Origin: Deltaproteobacteria bacterium
GTDB taxonomy: Bacteria > Desulfobacterota > B13-G15 > RBG-16-54-18
Reading direction: 5' to 3'
Assembly: GCA_019308925.1 (NCBI GenBank)
Contig: JAFDHG010000001.1
Location: 1-60,344 of the forward strand
DNA length: 60,344 nt
Below, one piece after another: positions 8,179-16,789 of the stretch; within the stretch, counting starts at the first letter, position 1; each line of letters opens with the position of its first letter. A model generated the notes under the pieces. It did not search any database. It was not told the origin of the DNA and saw only the letters and a program-made list of their open reading frames with translations. The position numbers and the translations under genes are program-made.

Positions 8179-9201
8179 ATGAACAGACGTGACGCCCTCA
8201 AGATTATAGGGTTCAGCATATTGGTTACCATCTTCTTCATCCAACCAGTCAATGGTGCGGAGAAGAGTTTTATGATCAAAATTGCCACCTTGGCCCCAGA
8301 GGGGAGCTCTTGGATGAAGACATTAAATAAATTGAATACCGAGGTGATGAGAAAGACCGAAAATAAAGTCCGGTTTAAAATCTATCCTGGCGGTGTCTTA
8401 GGGGATGAGAAGGACATGTTGCGAAAGATGCAGATTGGTCAAATTCAAGGTGCAGGCCTCACTACAGGAGGACTCTCCGTGCTATTTAAGGAGATTGACG
8501 TATTTCAAATCCCCTTCCTCTTCCAAAACTATGGAGAGGTCGATTACGTTTTGACAAAAATGGATTCTTTCTTCAAGAAGGGCTTTGAGGATAATGGATA
8601 TATCCTCTTGGGGTGGTCAGAAGCAGGTTTTATCTACCTGATGTCTAACACCCCTATTTCCAGTGTAAGCGACCTTAAAAAGGTGAAGGTTTGGATCTGG
8701 CAGGAATCGCCGATGGCCAAAGCCATCTTCGATGAGGCTGGAGTTGCAGCCATCCCTCTCTCTGTCCCCGATGTCCTGGTGGGCCTTCAAACCGGGCTGG
8801 TGGACGTAGTCTATGTACCACCGACAGGAGCCATCTCCCTGCAGTGGTTCACCAAAGTAAAATATATAACCGATGTCCCTTTGGCGTATATAGCAGGTGG
8901 GATCGTTGTAAGAAAGGATGTTTTTAAACGGTTGCCCCAACCCTTTCAGAATATCCTCATCGAGACCTTTCAACGCTATCTGGGCCAGTTGAAGGCCGTA
9001 ACCAGAAACGAAAATCGAGAGGCCATAAAGGTGATGATGAAACACGGGGTGAAGATCGTTACACCCCCACAGGACCAAGTCGATGAATTCAGGAGGCTGT
9101 CGGATAAAGCGATGGACCATCTGGGGAGTCAAACCTTCTCCAAAAAGGTCTTGGATGAGGTATCCTTTCACCTAGAAAACTATCAAAGGGGAGTAAAATA
9201 A
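8179..9201 (+). CDS. dctP: TRAP transporter substrate-binding protein (DctP type)
   Basis: This is the periplasmic extracytoplasmic receptor that captures the substrate for the DctQM membrane pair, usually a carboxylate. At 340 residues it has the family's usual length. The N-terminal NRRDALKIIGFSIL looks like a twin-arginine-type signal. The mature domain starts near KIATLAPEGSSWM. The family core is visible: a KVKVWIWQESPMAKAIF strand-helix, then GLQTGLVDVVYVPPTGA. The carboxylate-pairing Arg usual in this family is replaced by Trp or lies elsewhere (KVKVWIWQ rather than K.R), so the substrate may not be a simple C4-dicarboxylate. It is cotranscribed with tatT and overlaps dctQ by one base. 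Confidence 0.9.
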   Translation: MNRRDALKIIGFSILVTIFFIQPVNGAEKSFMIKIATLAPEGSSWMKTLNKLNTEVMRKTENKVRFKIYPGGVLGDEKDMLRKMQIGQIQGAGLTTGGLSVLFKEIDVFQIPFLFQNYGEVDYVLTKMDSFFKKGFEDNGYILLGWSEAGFIYLMSNTPISSVSDLKKVKVWIWQESPMAKAIFDEAGVAAIPLSVPDVLVGLQTGLVDVVYVPPTGAISLQWFTKVKYITDVPLAYIAGGIVVRKDVFKRLPQPFQNILIETFQRYLGQLKAVTRNENREAIKVMMKHGVKIVTPPQDQVDEFRRLSDKAMDHLGSQTFSKKVLDEVSFHLENYQRGVK

Positions 9202-9710
9202 TGGATCGATGGAAGCGAGCGGATGAAATCATCGACCGAGTGGAACAGACCCTCATCGCCATCCTGTTAAGCCTTATGATCTTCATCGCCTTTTTGCAGA
9301 TCGTCCTCCGGAATGTTTTTGCCACCGGTCTCTCCTGGGGAGACCCACTGGTAAGGAACCTTGTCCTCTGGGTTGGTTTTATCGGTGCTGCAATTGCCGC
9401 GAGAGAGGGGAAACACATCAACATATATGTGGTTTCTCAATGGATGCCGTTGGGGGGGAAGGGCTTCATCGAGGTTATAAATCAATTGTTTTCCTTTTTT
9501 ATCTGTGGGCTATTGACCTTTGCCGCTCTGAAATTCATCAAAAACGAGGCCCAAATGGGCAGCGTCACCTTTTTAGGGATTCCCGCCTGGATCCCTCAAA
9601 TCATCCTTCCCATAACCTTTGGACTCATGGCCTTCCGATTTGGCCTCCATTCCTTTAAGAACCTTTCTGCGATCGTAAAGATTGGCACAGATCTTGAGGG
9701 AGATACATGA
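9201..9710 (+). CDS. dctQ: TRAP transporter small membrane subunit (DctQ)
   Basis: This is the four-helix small permease subunit that pairs with DctM in the inner membrane and drives solute uptake with a sodium or proton gradient. It has 169 residues with the family motif FARNVFATGLSWGDPL-like segment (here LRNVFATGLSWGDPLVRNLV), then WVGFIGAAIAAREGKHINI. Four hydrophobic segments are visible. The ATG overlaps the dctP stop (TAATG) and the end overlaps dctM by four bases, which implies translational coupling. Confidence 0.92.
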   Translation: MDRWKRADEIIDRVEQTLIAILLSLMIFIAFLQIVLRNVFATGLSWGDPLVRNLVLWVGFIGAAIAAREGKHINIYVVSQWMPLGGKGFIEVINQLFSFFICGLLTFAALKFIKNEAQMGSVTFLGIPAWIPQIILPITFGLMAFRFGLHSFKNLSAIVKIGTDLEGDT

Positions 9711-10963
9711 TCGTTCTTTTGATCATCATCTTTCTCTTGATGCTCTTCGGAGCACCCATCTTCGCCGTTATCTCTGCTCTAGCCCTCCTTTTATTATTCT
9801 CCAGTCAGATCGATTCCTCAGCCATGATCATCGAGATGTATAGGATGGCCACTACTCCCATTCTTGTCGCCATCCCCCTTTTTACCTTTGCCGGATATCT
9901 CCTTTCAGAGAGCGGGGCGTCCAAAAGGTTGATCAGGCTTTCCGATGCGATCCTGGGTTGGTTGCCGGGTGGGCTCTCGGTCATCGCCCTGGTCACCTGT
10001 GCCATCTTTACTGCCCTAACCGGCGCCACAGGTCTCACGATCATCGCCTTGGGAGGTATACTCCTCCCTGCGATGTTACGAGGGAGATATCCAGAAAAGT
10101 TCTCTCTTGGGTTATTGACCACTTCAGGGACATTGGGCCTTCTCTTTCCACCGAGCCTTCCCCTCATCATCTACGCCATTGTGGCAAAGGTGAGAGTTGA
10201 TCAACTCTTTCTGGCAGGTGTCCTGCCTGGCGTCCTTCTGGTGCTTGTGCTCTCCGGGTTCAGTGTTCAGAAAGCCATCCTTGCCGAAGTCCCCAGAACT
10301 AGGTTTAATCTGTTAGAGGTTTTCAAGGCACTGAAGGAATCGATTTGGGAGATCCCCCTCCCCTTCATTGTATTGGGTGGTATCTACAGTGGCTACTTTG
10401 CTATCAGTGAGGCTGCTGCCATCACGGTGGCCTATGTCCTCCTGATCGAAGTGGTCATTTACCGAGATATAAAATGGAGGGAACTGCCACAAATCATGCG
10501 AAAAAGTATGGTTTTGGTGGGTGCGATCTTGATCATTCTTGGCGCTGCCCTCGGTCTGACTAATTATCTAATCGATGCGGAAGTCCCGACAAGGATGTTG
10601 GGTTTTTTCAAGGCGCATATCACCAGCCCCTTCTTTTTCTTGGTAGTGCTGAACTTATTTCTCTTGGCCGTGGGCTGTATCATGGACATATTCTCTGCGC
10701 TGACCGTCGTCGTACCCCTCATCGGTCCGATTGCCCTTGCCTATGGGGTCCACCCCGTTCACCTCGGAATCATCTTCCTTACCAATCTGCAGATCGGCGC
10801 ATCGACTCCCCCATTAGGGATCAACCTTTTCATCTCCAGCATACGTTTTGAAAAACCGGTGTTGAGAATCATACTAGCCTCACTCCCTTTTATTGCCATC
10901 CTCTTGTTTGGCTTAGCGATCATCACCTATTTCCCCTGGTTGAGCCTCGTCCTTTTAAAGTAA
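9707..10963 (+). CDS. dctM: TRAP transporter large permease (DctM)
   Basis: This is the large integral membrane subunit forming the transport path, 418 residues and about 12 hydrophobic segments. Conserved DctM features include LFTFAGYLLSESGASKRL, GATGLTIIALGGILLPAML, GLLFPPSLPLIIYAIVAKV and the C-terminal NLQIGASTPPLGINLF. It starts with an ATGA overlap with dctQ and closes the operon. No clear intrinsic terminator follows before the convergent tRNA-Phe unit. Confidence 0.94.
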   Translation: MIVLLIIIFLLMLFGAPIFAVISALALLLLFSSQIDSSAMIIEMYRMATTPILVAIPLFTFAGYLLSESGASKRLIRLSDAILGWLPGGLSVIALVTCAIFTALTGATGLTIIALGGILLPAMLRGRYPEKFSLGLLTTSGTLGLLFPPSLPLIIYAIVAKVRVDQLFLAGVLPGVLLVLVLSGFSVQKAILAEVPRTRFNLLEVFKALKESIWEIPLPFIVLGGIYSGYFAISEAAAITVAYVLLIEVVIYRDIKWRELPQIMRKSMVLVGAILIILGAALGLTNYLIDAEVPTRMLGFFKAHITSPFFFLVVLNLFLLAVGCIMDIFSALTVVVPLIGPIALAYGVHPVHLGIIFLTNLQIGASTPPLGINLFISSIRFEKPVLRIILASLPFIAILLFGLAIITYFPWLSLVLLK

Positions 10964-11158
10964 GTCTACACCTCCTGTGAACCAAACATAAAGCAGCCAA
11001 AGAAGGATTTTTAGGGTATATCTTCTAATTTCTCTCAGTAGGTATTGGCCTTCAGGGAACCTTCTAGAAGGAGAAGGGAATGCCTTTTTCTTTAAGCAGG
11101 TCAGATGGCCTTTTCTTCTTGGCGGGTTTTGTCGGAAATATTTGGTTGAAACCAAGCG

Positions 11159-11186
11159 AAAAATAAGGCCTTCTTTCGAGGGCCTC
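11159..11186 (-). terminator. Probable terminator of tRNA-Phe
   Basis: On the minus strand, about 25 bases past the tRNA 3' end, AGGCC-CTCGAAAGAA-GGCCT is followed by TATTTTT. The short GC stem plus T-run suits an intrinsic terminator for the tRNA transcript. The stem is only five or six base pairs long, so confidence is moderate. Confidence 0.4.
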
Positions 11187-11212
11187 ACTATGTTGTTGGT
11201 TTCCCATAAAAG

Positions 11213-11288
11213 TGGTGCCGAGGGACGGAATTGAACCGCCGACACGGGGATTTTCAGTCCCCTGCTCTACCGACTGAGCTACCTCGGC
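11213..11288 (-). tRNA. tRNA-Phe (GAA)
   Basis: The 76-base minus-strand sequence folds as a complete cloverleaf. The acceptor stem is GCCGAGG / CCTCGGC with discriminator A and a genome-encoded CCA. The D arm is GCTC...GAGC. The anticodon stem GGGGA/TCCCC encloses CTGAAAA, giving anticodon GAA (phenylalanine). The T arm contains GGTTCAATTCC. No intron or mismatch is seen. A promoter lies just upstream and a probable terminator downstream. Confidence 0.96.
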
Positions 11289-11297
11289 CTCAAGTAA

Positions 11298-11326
11298 TAC
11301 ATAGCCCAACTAAATGGACATGTCAA
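11298..11326 (-). promoter_or_regulatory. Promoter of tRNA-Phe
   Basis: On the minus strand a perfect TTGACA (11321-11326) and TATGTA (11298-11303) are separated by 17 bases. The predicted start falls a few bases before the mature tRNA 5' end at 11288. The position and perfect -35 support it; the -10 is only partly consensus. Confidence 0.55.
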
Positions 11327-11493
11327 GCTCTTCTTCTTTCCCACACCCTGCAAAAGGTCACCTTCACCGTGGGTTTAGAAAACCTAAAGAGACAACTGGC
11401 AAAGGTCCTGAAAAAAGAGTAGTATTGATCTTCCTTTGGAGATTCCCTTGCTCATCCCTTTTAACCTTAATCCTTTTCCCCACTCCCTCTATC

Positions 11494-11502
11494 TGATATA
11501 AT
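11494..11502 (+). promoter_or_regulatory. Extended -10 promoter for the alkyltransferase gene
   Basis: TGATATAAT contains a perfect consensus -10 (TATAAT, 11497-11502) with the TG extension. A strong -35 is not visible at the expected place. It lies about 30 bases upstream of the alkyltransferase start at 11532. Confidence 0.55.
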
Positions 11503-11531
11503 TTCTTAATCCTATTGAAGAGGCATACAGG

Positions 11532-12056
11532 GTGCAGGAGGTCTATTACTCCATGTTTCCCTCCCCGATAGGGAGGATTTGGGTGGCCTCTGACAGGGTA
11601 GGGGTCTGCCTGGTGAAGTTCGGTCTGAGACAAGAGGAGTTTCTGGAGGAGGCAAGCAGGTTGTGTTTAGGACATCCCCTTCCGGACCAGAGGTTCAACG
11701 CAGGGGTTTTCGAGGAGATTGTAGCCTACTTTGAGGGTAGGTTAACCCGCTTCTCCTCTCCCCTGCACCCCCAGGGGACACCTTTTGACATGAAGGTCTG
11801 GGAGGCGGTAAAGAGGATACCTTTTGGCGAGACCCGCTCCTATCAGGAGATCGCCCGACAGGTGGGGAATCCCAGGGGGTGTAGGGCGGTGGGGGGTGCC
11901 AACAGGAGAAATCCTGTTCCTCTGATCATCCCCTGTCACCGTGTGATACAAAAGGACGGGGGGCTGGGGGGATTTTCCAGCGGGATAGAGATCAAGAAAT
12001 GGCTCCTGCGGTTTGAGAGGGAGATCTCCCTGGGGCATAAGGGAAGTACAGTGTGA
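11532..12056 (+). CDS. ogt: Methylated-DNA--protein-cysteine methyltransferase
   Basis: This is a suicide DNA-repair protein that moves an alkyl group from O6-alkylguanine to its own cysteine. At 174 residues it is the usual length. The active site PCHRV (around residue 134) is intact in its conserved context NPVPLIIPCHRVIQKDGGLG. The helix-turn-helix and arginine finger region (SYQEIARQVGNPRGCRAVGG) is also present. The GTG start keeps the conserved YYS..PSPIGRIW strand. An ATG at 11553 with AGGAGG upstream is an alternative, but would cut that strand. The stop overlaps the next gene's GTG, so the two are coupled. Confidence 0.93.
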   Translation: MQEVYYSMFPSPIGRIWVASDRVGVCLVKFGLRQEEFLEEASRLCLGHPLPDQRFNAGVFEEIVAYFEGRLTRFSSPLHPQGTPFDMKVWEAVKRIPFGETRSYQEIARQVGNPRGCRAVGGANRRNPVPLIIPCHRVIQKDGGLGGFSSGIEIKKWLLRFEREISLGHKGSTV

Positions 12057-12301
12057 GACGCAAGATCAAGAGATGGACTATCATCCTTTTGGGATGGGTC
12101 TTTATCCTCATCGGAGTAGCGGGATTTTTCCTCCCTATCCTGCCGGGGTTCCCCTTCTTTATCATCGGCCTCGGCATAGTTTCTTCAAAAAGCCGCTGGG
12201 CCAAGAGGATGCTGGAGAGGTGGAAGAAAAAACACCCAGAAGAATACACTATCCTCTCTTCCTGGAAGGAGAGGCTGAAGGAGGCCCTAAAGAGGGGCTA
12301 A
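12053..12301 (+). CDS. Small PGPGW/DUF454-like membrane protein
   Basis: This 82-residue protein has a basic N-terminus, then two hydrophobic segments separated by the loop FFLPILPGFPFF, and a basic amphipathic C-terminal helix (AKRMLERWKKKHPEEY). The glycine/proline-rich turn between two membrane helices resembles the PGPGW / DUF454 (YbaN-like) family of unknown function. It starts with a GTG that overlaps the alkyltransferase stop by four bases. The family assignment rests on this short pattern. Confidence 0.75.
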   Translation: MRRKIKRWTIILLGWVFILIGVAGFFLPILPGFPFFIIGLGIVSSKSRWAKRMLERWKKKHPEEYTILSSWKERLKEALKRG

Positions 12302-12416
12302 TCCCCCTCATAATATTCCTTGGAATACGTTGGGTTATGTTGACTAATTTTTGGTTTTGACGGTTACAATTTGGTTATAGTCCAAGACTGCAATAACCCA
12401 GTGGGAGGAGAAGACG

Positions 12417-14309
12417 TTAGAGAGTTGTGTAGATACCATTGAGGGGCATTAAAGGATCATTTCCATGGGGTTCTTGCTCTTTTGTAGCGTAGTAATTAAT
12501 ATCATTAGATAGTAGTTCAATCTCATATTCAGAGAAAAAGTTTTTATATCTGTTCATTAGTTGTTGTATTCTTTTTAGTGCTTCTAAAAAGTAACTATCT
12601 GCAACTTTGATCTTTGCAAATCCTCTTTCAGACGCACCGCTGTAGTCCTTTTTCAAACGGTGATAGCGCAGATTATGTATTTTTATGCCATATGCACGGA
12701 GTAGTACTGCCTTATTCAACTTATGAATTACTTCTTGTATGTTGGAGTCATCTGCCTTGACTTTTTTGATGTCCTTTGCAAGCGCTTCTAATGTGCCCTC
12801 TGCCACAAATACATCAGGGCTTGCTTTATATTCATAATGTTCATATTTAGTCTCTTTAATACCCTTGGTAAATTGATCACTTCCCTTGTTATAATCAAAA
12901 CGCATCAACAATAACGAGGCCAGCGCCCCGATGTTTCCTTCCTGCTTCCTCAGCTCCTTTAATTTTAGCTGGAATTCCTTTACCTTTGTTAGTGCAATAT
13001 ATTTCTTGAAGTGGAGGAGCGACTTTTCAACATCAGTTTCACTACCGAGTTTCATATATGCAAGGCCAAGATTGTAATGAACATGATAGGTTCCCGGCTC
13101 TAGTTCTAGTACTTTTTCGTATTCTTTTATCGCCTCCCTCGTCTGCCCATCTTTAAAGTAAGCATCTGCCAAACCAAAATGAAAAACCGAATCCTTTGGG
13201 TTTTCTTTAACCATTTTCTCATAGATCGCAATTGCCTCAGGGTACTTTTCTTGATTTAAATAAATCCTTGCAATCTTGTTTTCGATAGAAGGGAGACCGA
13301 GCCTCTGATATGCCTTGTTATATCTTACGAGTGCCTCGTCATACCTTCTCAGTTCTTCATAAACTTTCCCTATACTATACTGTACACAACCAATACTCTG
13401 ATCATATGCACCTTGTTTAGAATAAAGCCCTACAGCCTTCTCAAAACTCTTTAGGGCATCCTCAAATTTCCTTTCACCTTTGTAAATATCACCTAATGTT
13501 CTAAAGGCTTCTGCACATTCCTTGTTTAATGAAATTGCCTTCATGGCATAATTTTTTGCCTTTTTATAATCCTTTTTATAACAAAATGCTTCACCTATTT
13601 TATTATATAGTTCTGCGTTATCAGGTTTTATTTGTATTGCCTTCTGATATGTTAATATGGCCTTGTTATAATTAGGATATTTAGGATTAAAAAACGTATA
13701 TAAGTCTGCCAACATCATTAAGACATCATAATTATCGGGCTCTTCTTTTGTTGCCTTTTCCAAATACTCAGTAGCCTTGCCGAATTCGCCAGTATAAAAA
13801 AAAGACATGCCAAGTGCATAGTTGCATCTAAATTCTGATTTATCAATTTTGAGAGAATTTAAGAAGTATTTTATTGTATTTTTATAATCACGCCTTAAAT
13901 AATAGAGGTAAGCATAGCCTTGGAGAAAGCTAGGGTCCTTTTTGTTCGGCTCATATATTCTCTTGTATATTGTGAGACCCTCATCAGGTCCTTCATAATT
14001 AATGGATAGTTTGTCTATTCTTTTAAATAAATTTAATGCATTCCCAAATTCTTGCATCTCAGAGTAGATCATAGCCATTTCAAAAAGAGCAGATGGATGA
14101 CCAGATCCAGTCAAATCATTTGCACGCTTTAAACATTTTAATGCACCTTTATATTCCTTTTTGTCTCTGTATACCTTAGCTAGCAGCAGAAGGGTGTACG
14201 TATCTTCTGGTTTCAATTTCAATGCATTTTTGTATTCATTTATAGCTTGTGATAATTTGCCTAACTTATGATAAACCCTTCCCAATTCTCTATGAAAATC
14301 AGAGGACAT
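12417..14309 (-). CDS. Tetratricopeptide-repeat protein (630 aa)
   Basis: Residues 1-430 are a nearly continuous array of 34-residue TPR units, for example LGRVYHKLGKLSQAINEYKN, LGDIYKGERKFEDALKSFEK and FGLADAYFKDGQTREAIKEY. Such solenoids are protein-interaction scaffolds. The last ~200 residues are helical and unrecognised. There is no signal peptide, so a cytoplasmic location is expected, unless the true start lies further upstream. Codon use is AT-rich, like the next two genes upstream on this strand and unlike the DNA-repair pair before it. It faces the alkyltransferase operon tail to tail. Confidence 0.85.
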   Translation of the reverse strand: MSSDFHRELGRVYHKLGKLSQAINEYKNALKLKPEDTYTLLLLAKVYRDKKEYKGALKCLKRANDLTGSGHPSALFEMAMIYSEMQEFGNALNLFKRIDKLSINYEGPDEGLTIYKRIYEPNKKDPSFLQGYAYLYYLRRDYKNTIKYFLNSLKIDKSEFRCNYALGMSFFYTGEFGKATEYLEKATKEEPDNYDVLMMLADLYTFFNPKYPNYNKAILTYQKAIQIKPDNAELYNKIGEAFCYKKDYKKAKNYAMKAISLNKECAEAFRTLGDIYKGERKFEDALKSFEKAVGLYSKQGAYDQSIGCVQYSIGKVYEELRRYDEALVRYNKAYQRLGLPSIENKIARIYLNQEKYPEAIAIYEKMVKENPKDSVFHFGLADAYFKDGQTREAIKEYEKVLELEPGTYHVHYNLGLAYMKLGSETDVEKSLLHFKKYIALTKVKEFQLKLKELRKQEGNIGALASLLLMRFDYNKGSDQFTKGIKETKYEHYEYKASPDVFVAEGTLEALAKDIKKVKADDSNIQEVIHKLNKAVLLRAYGIKIHNLRYHRLKKDYSGASERGFAKIKVADSYFLEALKRIQQLMNRYKNFFSEYEIELLSNDINYYATKEQEPHGNDPLMPLNGIYTTL

Positions 14310-14479
14310 TGGTTTTTAAAATCAAGCTATTAGCAGTTCCTTCTCTGCAAGATCTAACTGATTCACCTACCTATAAGATAAGCATAACACATCTTCTTTT
14401 TATACGTCTCCATTCCCAGGGCGGAACAGGACAACAGTCACTGCACAGCCTGATCTTTTTCCCCTCCCTCCTCCTCGTA

Positions 14480-15229
14480 CTACTCAACCCTCAATTTTTT
14501 GGATAGTTCCTCCCAGTCCTTCACAACAATTGCATCCTCAGTATCATCAAAGCTGTACCGCTTCCTGATATGTTCAGAAGCTTCAGCCATGAGAGGGGCA
14601 GAGCCAATAATTGCAATGACTTTTATACCCAGTCTGCTTAATTCATCAAGAAGTTCAGCTCCTGTCCATTGTAAGATAACTGGTAAAGGCAAATTCCCTT
14701 CTTCAAGCCACTTCCTCGATCGACTTAACCCAAACTTTGTGGTTAGATAAATAATTCTATATTTGACCATAATCTTTTTTATGCCCTCCCTGCTACCTTT
14801 CTTCGGCTCACGTGAAGAGAGGGACTCCATGATACCTCCCTCAATCTCCAGGAGGATAACCTTTTCATTCTTCCTCGTCACAAGTATCAAACCTTCAGCA
14901 CTTTCACCCCCTGATTTTACCATCACGGTCTTTAAGCCAGAACGTTTCGGGATATATTTAAAAAAGGCATATCCATCCCAACCACTTAATGTCTTTCCTA
15001 TATGTTTGCCGTCTATAAAAAAATCGACAAGTTTGCCACCTGCAGGGAAAAATCTCCCTTTGACAAGTGCCTTCAACATTATTGGTCTCTTTAAGGCTGT
15101 GATACTGTCAAAGACGACAATTTCTGCATGAATCACCGCTGGGAAGAGAAGAAGGAAAAGCGAAAGACATATTATGCTTAAGCCTCTTCCCATGGCTGTT
15201 TTTTTTCGTAATGGATTGATGCTTTTCAC
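14480..15229 (-). CDS. Secreted protein with Ig-like domain and degenerate HAD-like domain
   Basis: A basic N-terminus and hydrophobic stretch ending FPAVIHA form a cleavable signal peptide (residues ~14-36). Residues ~40-125 look like a beta-sandwich (FFPAGGKLVDFFIDGKHIGK). The C-terminal ~110 residues resemble the HAD/LNS2 (App1-like) phosphatase fold: a YLTTKFGLSRSRKWLEEGNL segment is typical of that group. However, the expected DxDGT nucleophile motif appears as LEIEGGI, with Glu at both Asp positions, so catalysis is doubtful. It sits between the TPR gene and a mini-spike gene on the same strand. An internal ATG (residue 13) is an alternative start that still retains the signal. Confidence 0.6.
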   Translation of the reverse strand: MKSINPLRKKTAMGRGLSIICLSLFLLLFPAVIHAEIVVFDSITALKRPIMLKALVKGRFFPAGGKLVDFFIDGKHIGKTLSGWDGYAFFKYIPKRSGLKTVMVKSGGESAEGLILVTRKNEKVILLEIEGGIMESLSSREPKKGSREGIKKIMVKYRIIYLTTKFGLSRSRKWLEEGNLPLPVILQWTGAELLDELSRLGIKVIAIIGSAPLMAEASEHIRKRYSFDDTEDAIVVKDWEELSKKLRVE

Positions 15230-15280
15230 TCGTTTGATGCGGATTTCATCTAAGTGAGAGGTGTAATCAGAACCGTCTCA

Positions 15281-15733
15281 TTAGGGAACAAGGACCGTAG
15301 ATGAACCAACTCCTATTATTCTGGTATTTACAGAGAACCCACCGGTGCTTGCTCCTGATGTTATATCACCCAACCGAGCAACTGGCGTTCCGCCACCATT
15401 TAATTTAAGCAGGGATGATCTAATATCCATCGTTGCGCCAGATCTAATCTCTGTTCGTCCAGACGCACGAATATTCAGATTCGTAGCTGTAATAGTAATA
15501 TTGCCACCAGATCCAATGGCGATGTGCTGTTCTAGTTTCCTTATTCTTTCCTCAAGATTTGCCACCTTTTTACGAAGGTCGTTCATCTGTTTTTGTGAAA
15601 GATCTATAACTCGTTCAAGTCTCTGCACCTCCTTGGCCTGTGGCGTATAGACCTTTTTGTATTGCTGTTGCGCAAAACCCACACTCACACAACACATCAC
15701 GGCAATTAAAATTACATATGTCACTTTGCTCAT
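15281..15733 (-). CDS. Secreted coiled-coil protein with VgrG/PAAR-like tail
   Basis: This 150-residue protein has a signal peptide (start to ~22, ending SVGFAQ), then a coiled coil (RLERVIDLSQKQMNDLRKKV). Next are short beta repeats resembling the needle of VgrG/gp5 spike proteins (GNITITATNLNIRASG, EIRSGATMDI). The last ~35 residues recall PAAR-repeat tips (VARLGDITSG, GVGSSTVLVP). The whole architecture is a miniature trimeric spike with an export signal. A cell-surface adhesin-like or tail-fibre role is an inference. The ATG at 15733 was chosen because GGGAGG lies eight bases upstream; the earlier ATG overlaps that ribosome site. Confidence 0.6.
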   Translation of the reverse strand: MSKVTYVILIAVMCCVSVGFAQQQYKKVYTPQAKEVQRLERVIDLSQKQMNDLRKKVANLEERIRKLEQHIAIGSGGNITITATNLNIRASGRTEIRSGATMDIRSSLLKLNGGGTPVARLGDITSGASTGGFSVNTRIIGVGSSTVLVP

Positions 15734-15802
15734 CTCAATACCTCCCATTTAAAAATAAATTATCCTATAAGGTTCCTCGCTCCATAACTTTCAAGAGGTA
15801 AT

Positions 15803-15827
15803 ATTGGGGTCAACACTTTACTTTATA
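15803..15827. repeat. Left 25-bp inverted repeat of the RAYT unit
   Basis: This is identical, as reverse complement, to 16790-16814. It spans the 3' end of the transposase gene, including its TAA stop (15818-15820 on the minus strand). Confidence 0.85.
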
Positions 15828-16765
15828 TATTTTTCCAACTTTTCGGCCCATTGAAAAGCATGTCCCAAGCCACCTGAATCTTCAATACGCTGTTGGATTT
15901 GTGAAATGCGCGGAACTGATACCTTACCCAATGCAGCTACCTCTTTGATCGGTAAATTGCATGCCCGCCGAAGAAGATAAACCATCACCTGAAACACATC
16001 CCTTCGATCCTGCCTGTCAAGTACCGTCTCTTGTGGTACACCTGCAGCATCGGCAACCGCAGTGCAGATCTGTTCCATACGAGGACGATCAGGCCGCATA
16101 ACCTCCTCAGAGACCTGCTCCCTCGGAATACCTTTTATGCGCTGCGACATCTCTTTTAAAAATTTCTCTTTTCCAAGATATATCTGCCCCCTTAACTTTT
16201 CCCATGGAGATGGCTCACCGGAACCTTCAGCAACAAATTTACGATAGGTACGCTGAGCTTGGACTTTATTTGTCCCAAATTGGCTGAGTATCCAGCCTGT
16301 AGATAACCAGGATGGAGGGTTACCTCCATAAGCTGTGGCCAGATAGCTACTCCACTTCCACTGATCCACATGCTCTACCAAGCCAGCCCGCACAGGGTTA
16401 AGTACCACATAGCGGCATAATTCCAGAAGATAGGATTCTTTCTCTACCAGTATTGCCTTGTATCTTCCCTGAAACAGGTGCCCCACCCGTAAGTGGCGGC
16501 GATTAAACCACTGCGCATACACCGCATTAAGTCGGGCCATTCCACAGCTCAGATTAGCATCCGGTGTCTCGATAACTAAATGGTAGTGATTGTCCATTAA
16601 ACAATAGGCATAGCAAACCCATCGTTGTTGGTGGATCTCATGGCCCAACAACTCCAAAAACCGATGGCGGTCTGAATCATCTTCATAGATAATCTGCCGC
16701 GCATTCCCCCGTGAGGTCACGTGATAGACAGCACATTCAAATTCAATTCGAAGTGGACGTGACAT
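15818..16765 (-). CDS. REP-associated tyrosine transposase (RAYT, Y1_Tnp family)
   Basis: This is a 315-residue HUH single-strand transposase. The N-terminus MSRPLRIEFECAVYHVTSRG is typical of the group. The HUH motif is HYH at residues 60-62 (CLMDNHYHLVIET), and the catalytic tyrosine lies in the SYLLELCRYVVLNPVRAGL segment (~111-129). The C-terminal ~100 residues look like a DnaA-type helix-turn-helix (ACNLPIKEVAALGKVSVPRI), found in the longer RAYT subgroup and probably used for site recognition. RAYTs move or maintain REP-like hairpins in single-stranded DNA. The frame is intact, so the protein may be active. Confidence 0.9.
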   Translation of the reverse strand: MSRPLRIEFECAVYHVTSRGNARQIIYEDDSDRHRFLELLGHEIHQQRWVCYAYCLMDNHYHLVIETPDANLSCGMARLNAVYAQWFNRRHLRVGHLFQGRYKAILVEKESYLLELCRYVVLNPVRAGLVEHVDQWKWSSYLATAYGGNPPSWLSTGWILSQFGTNKVQAQRTYRKFVAEGSGEPSPWEKLRGQIYLGKEKFLKEMSQRIKGIPREQVSEEVMRPDRPRMEQICTAVADAAGVPQETVLDRQDRRDVFQVMVYLLRRACNLPIKEVAALGKVSVPRISQIQQRIEDSGGLGHAFQWAEKLEKYIK

Positions 16766-16789
16766 ATAGTAACTCTAGCATGCTAAAAG

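Noticed and set aside
10964-11160. Minus-strand frames with a KKKRPSDLLKEKGIPFS segment between dctM and the tRNA
   Set aside because: It would need a frameshift to form a gene and runs out of the tRNA antisense; not enough to support a gene.
11064-11309. 81-codon minus-strand frame across tRNA-Phe
   Set aside because: Its first third is simply translated tRNA sequence (the common SVEQGTENPRVGGSIPS artefact).
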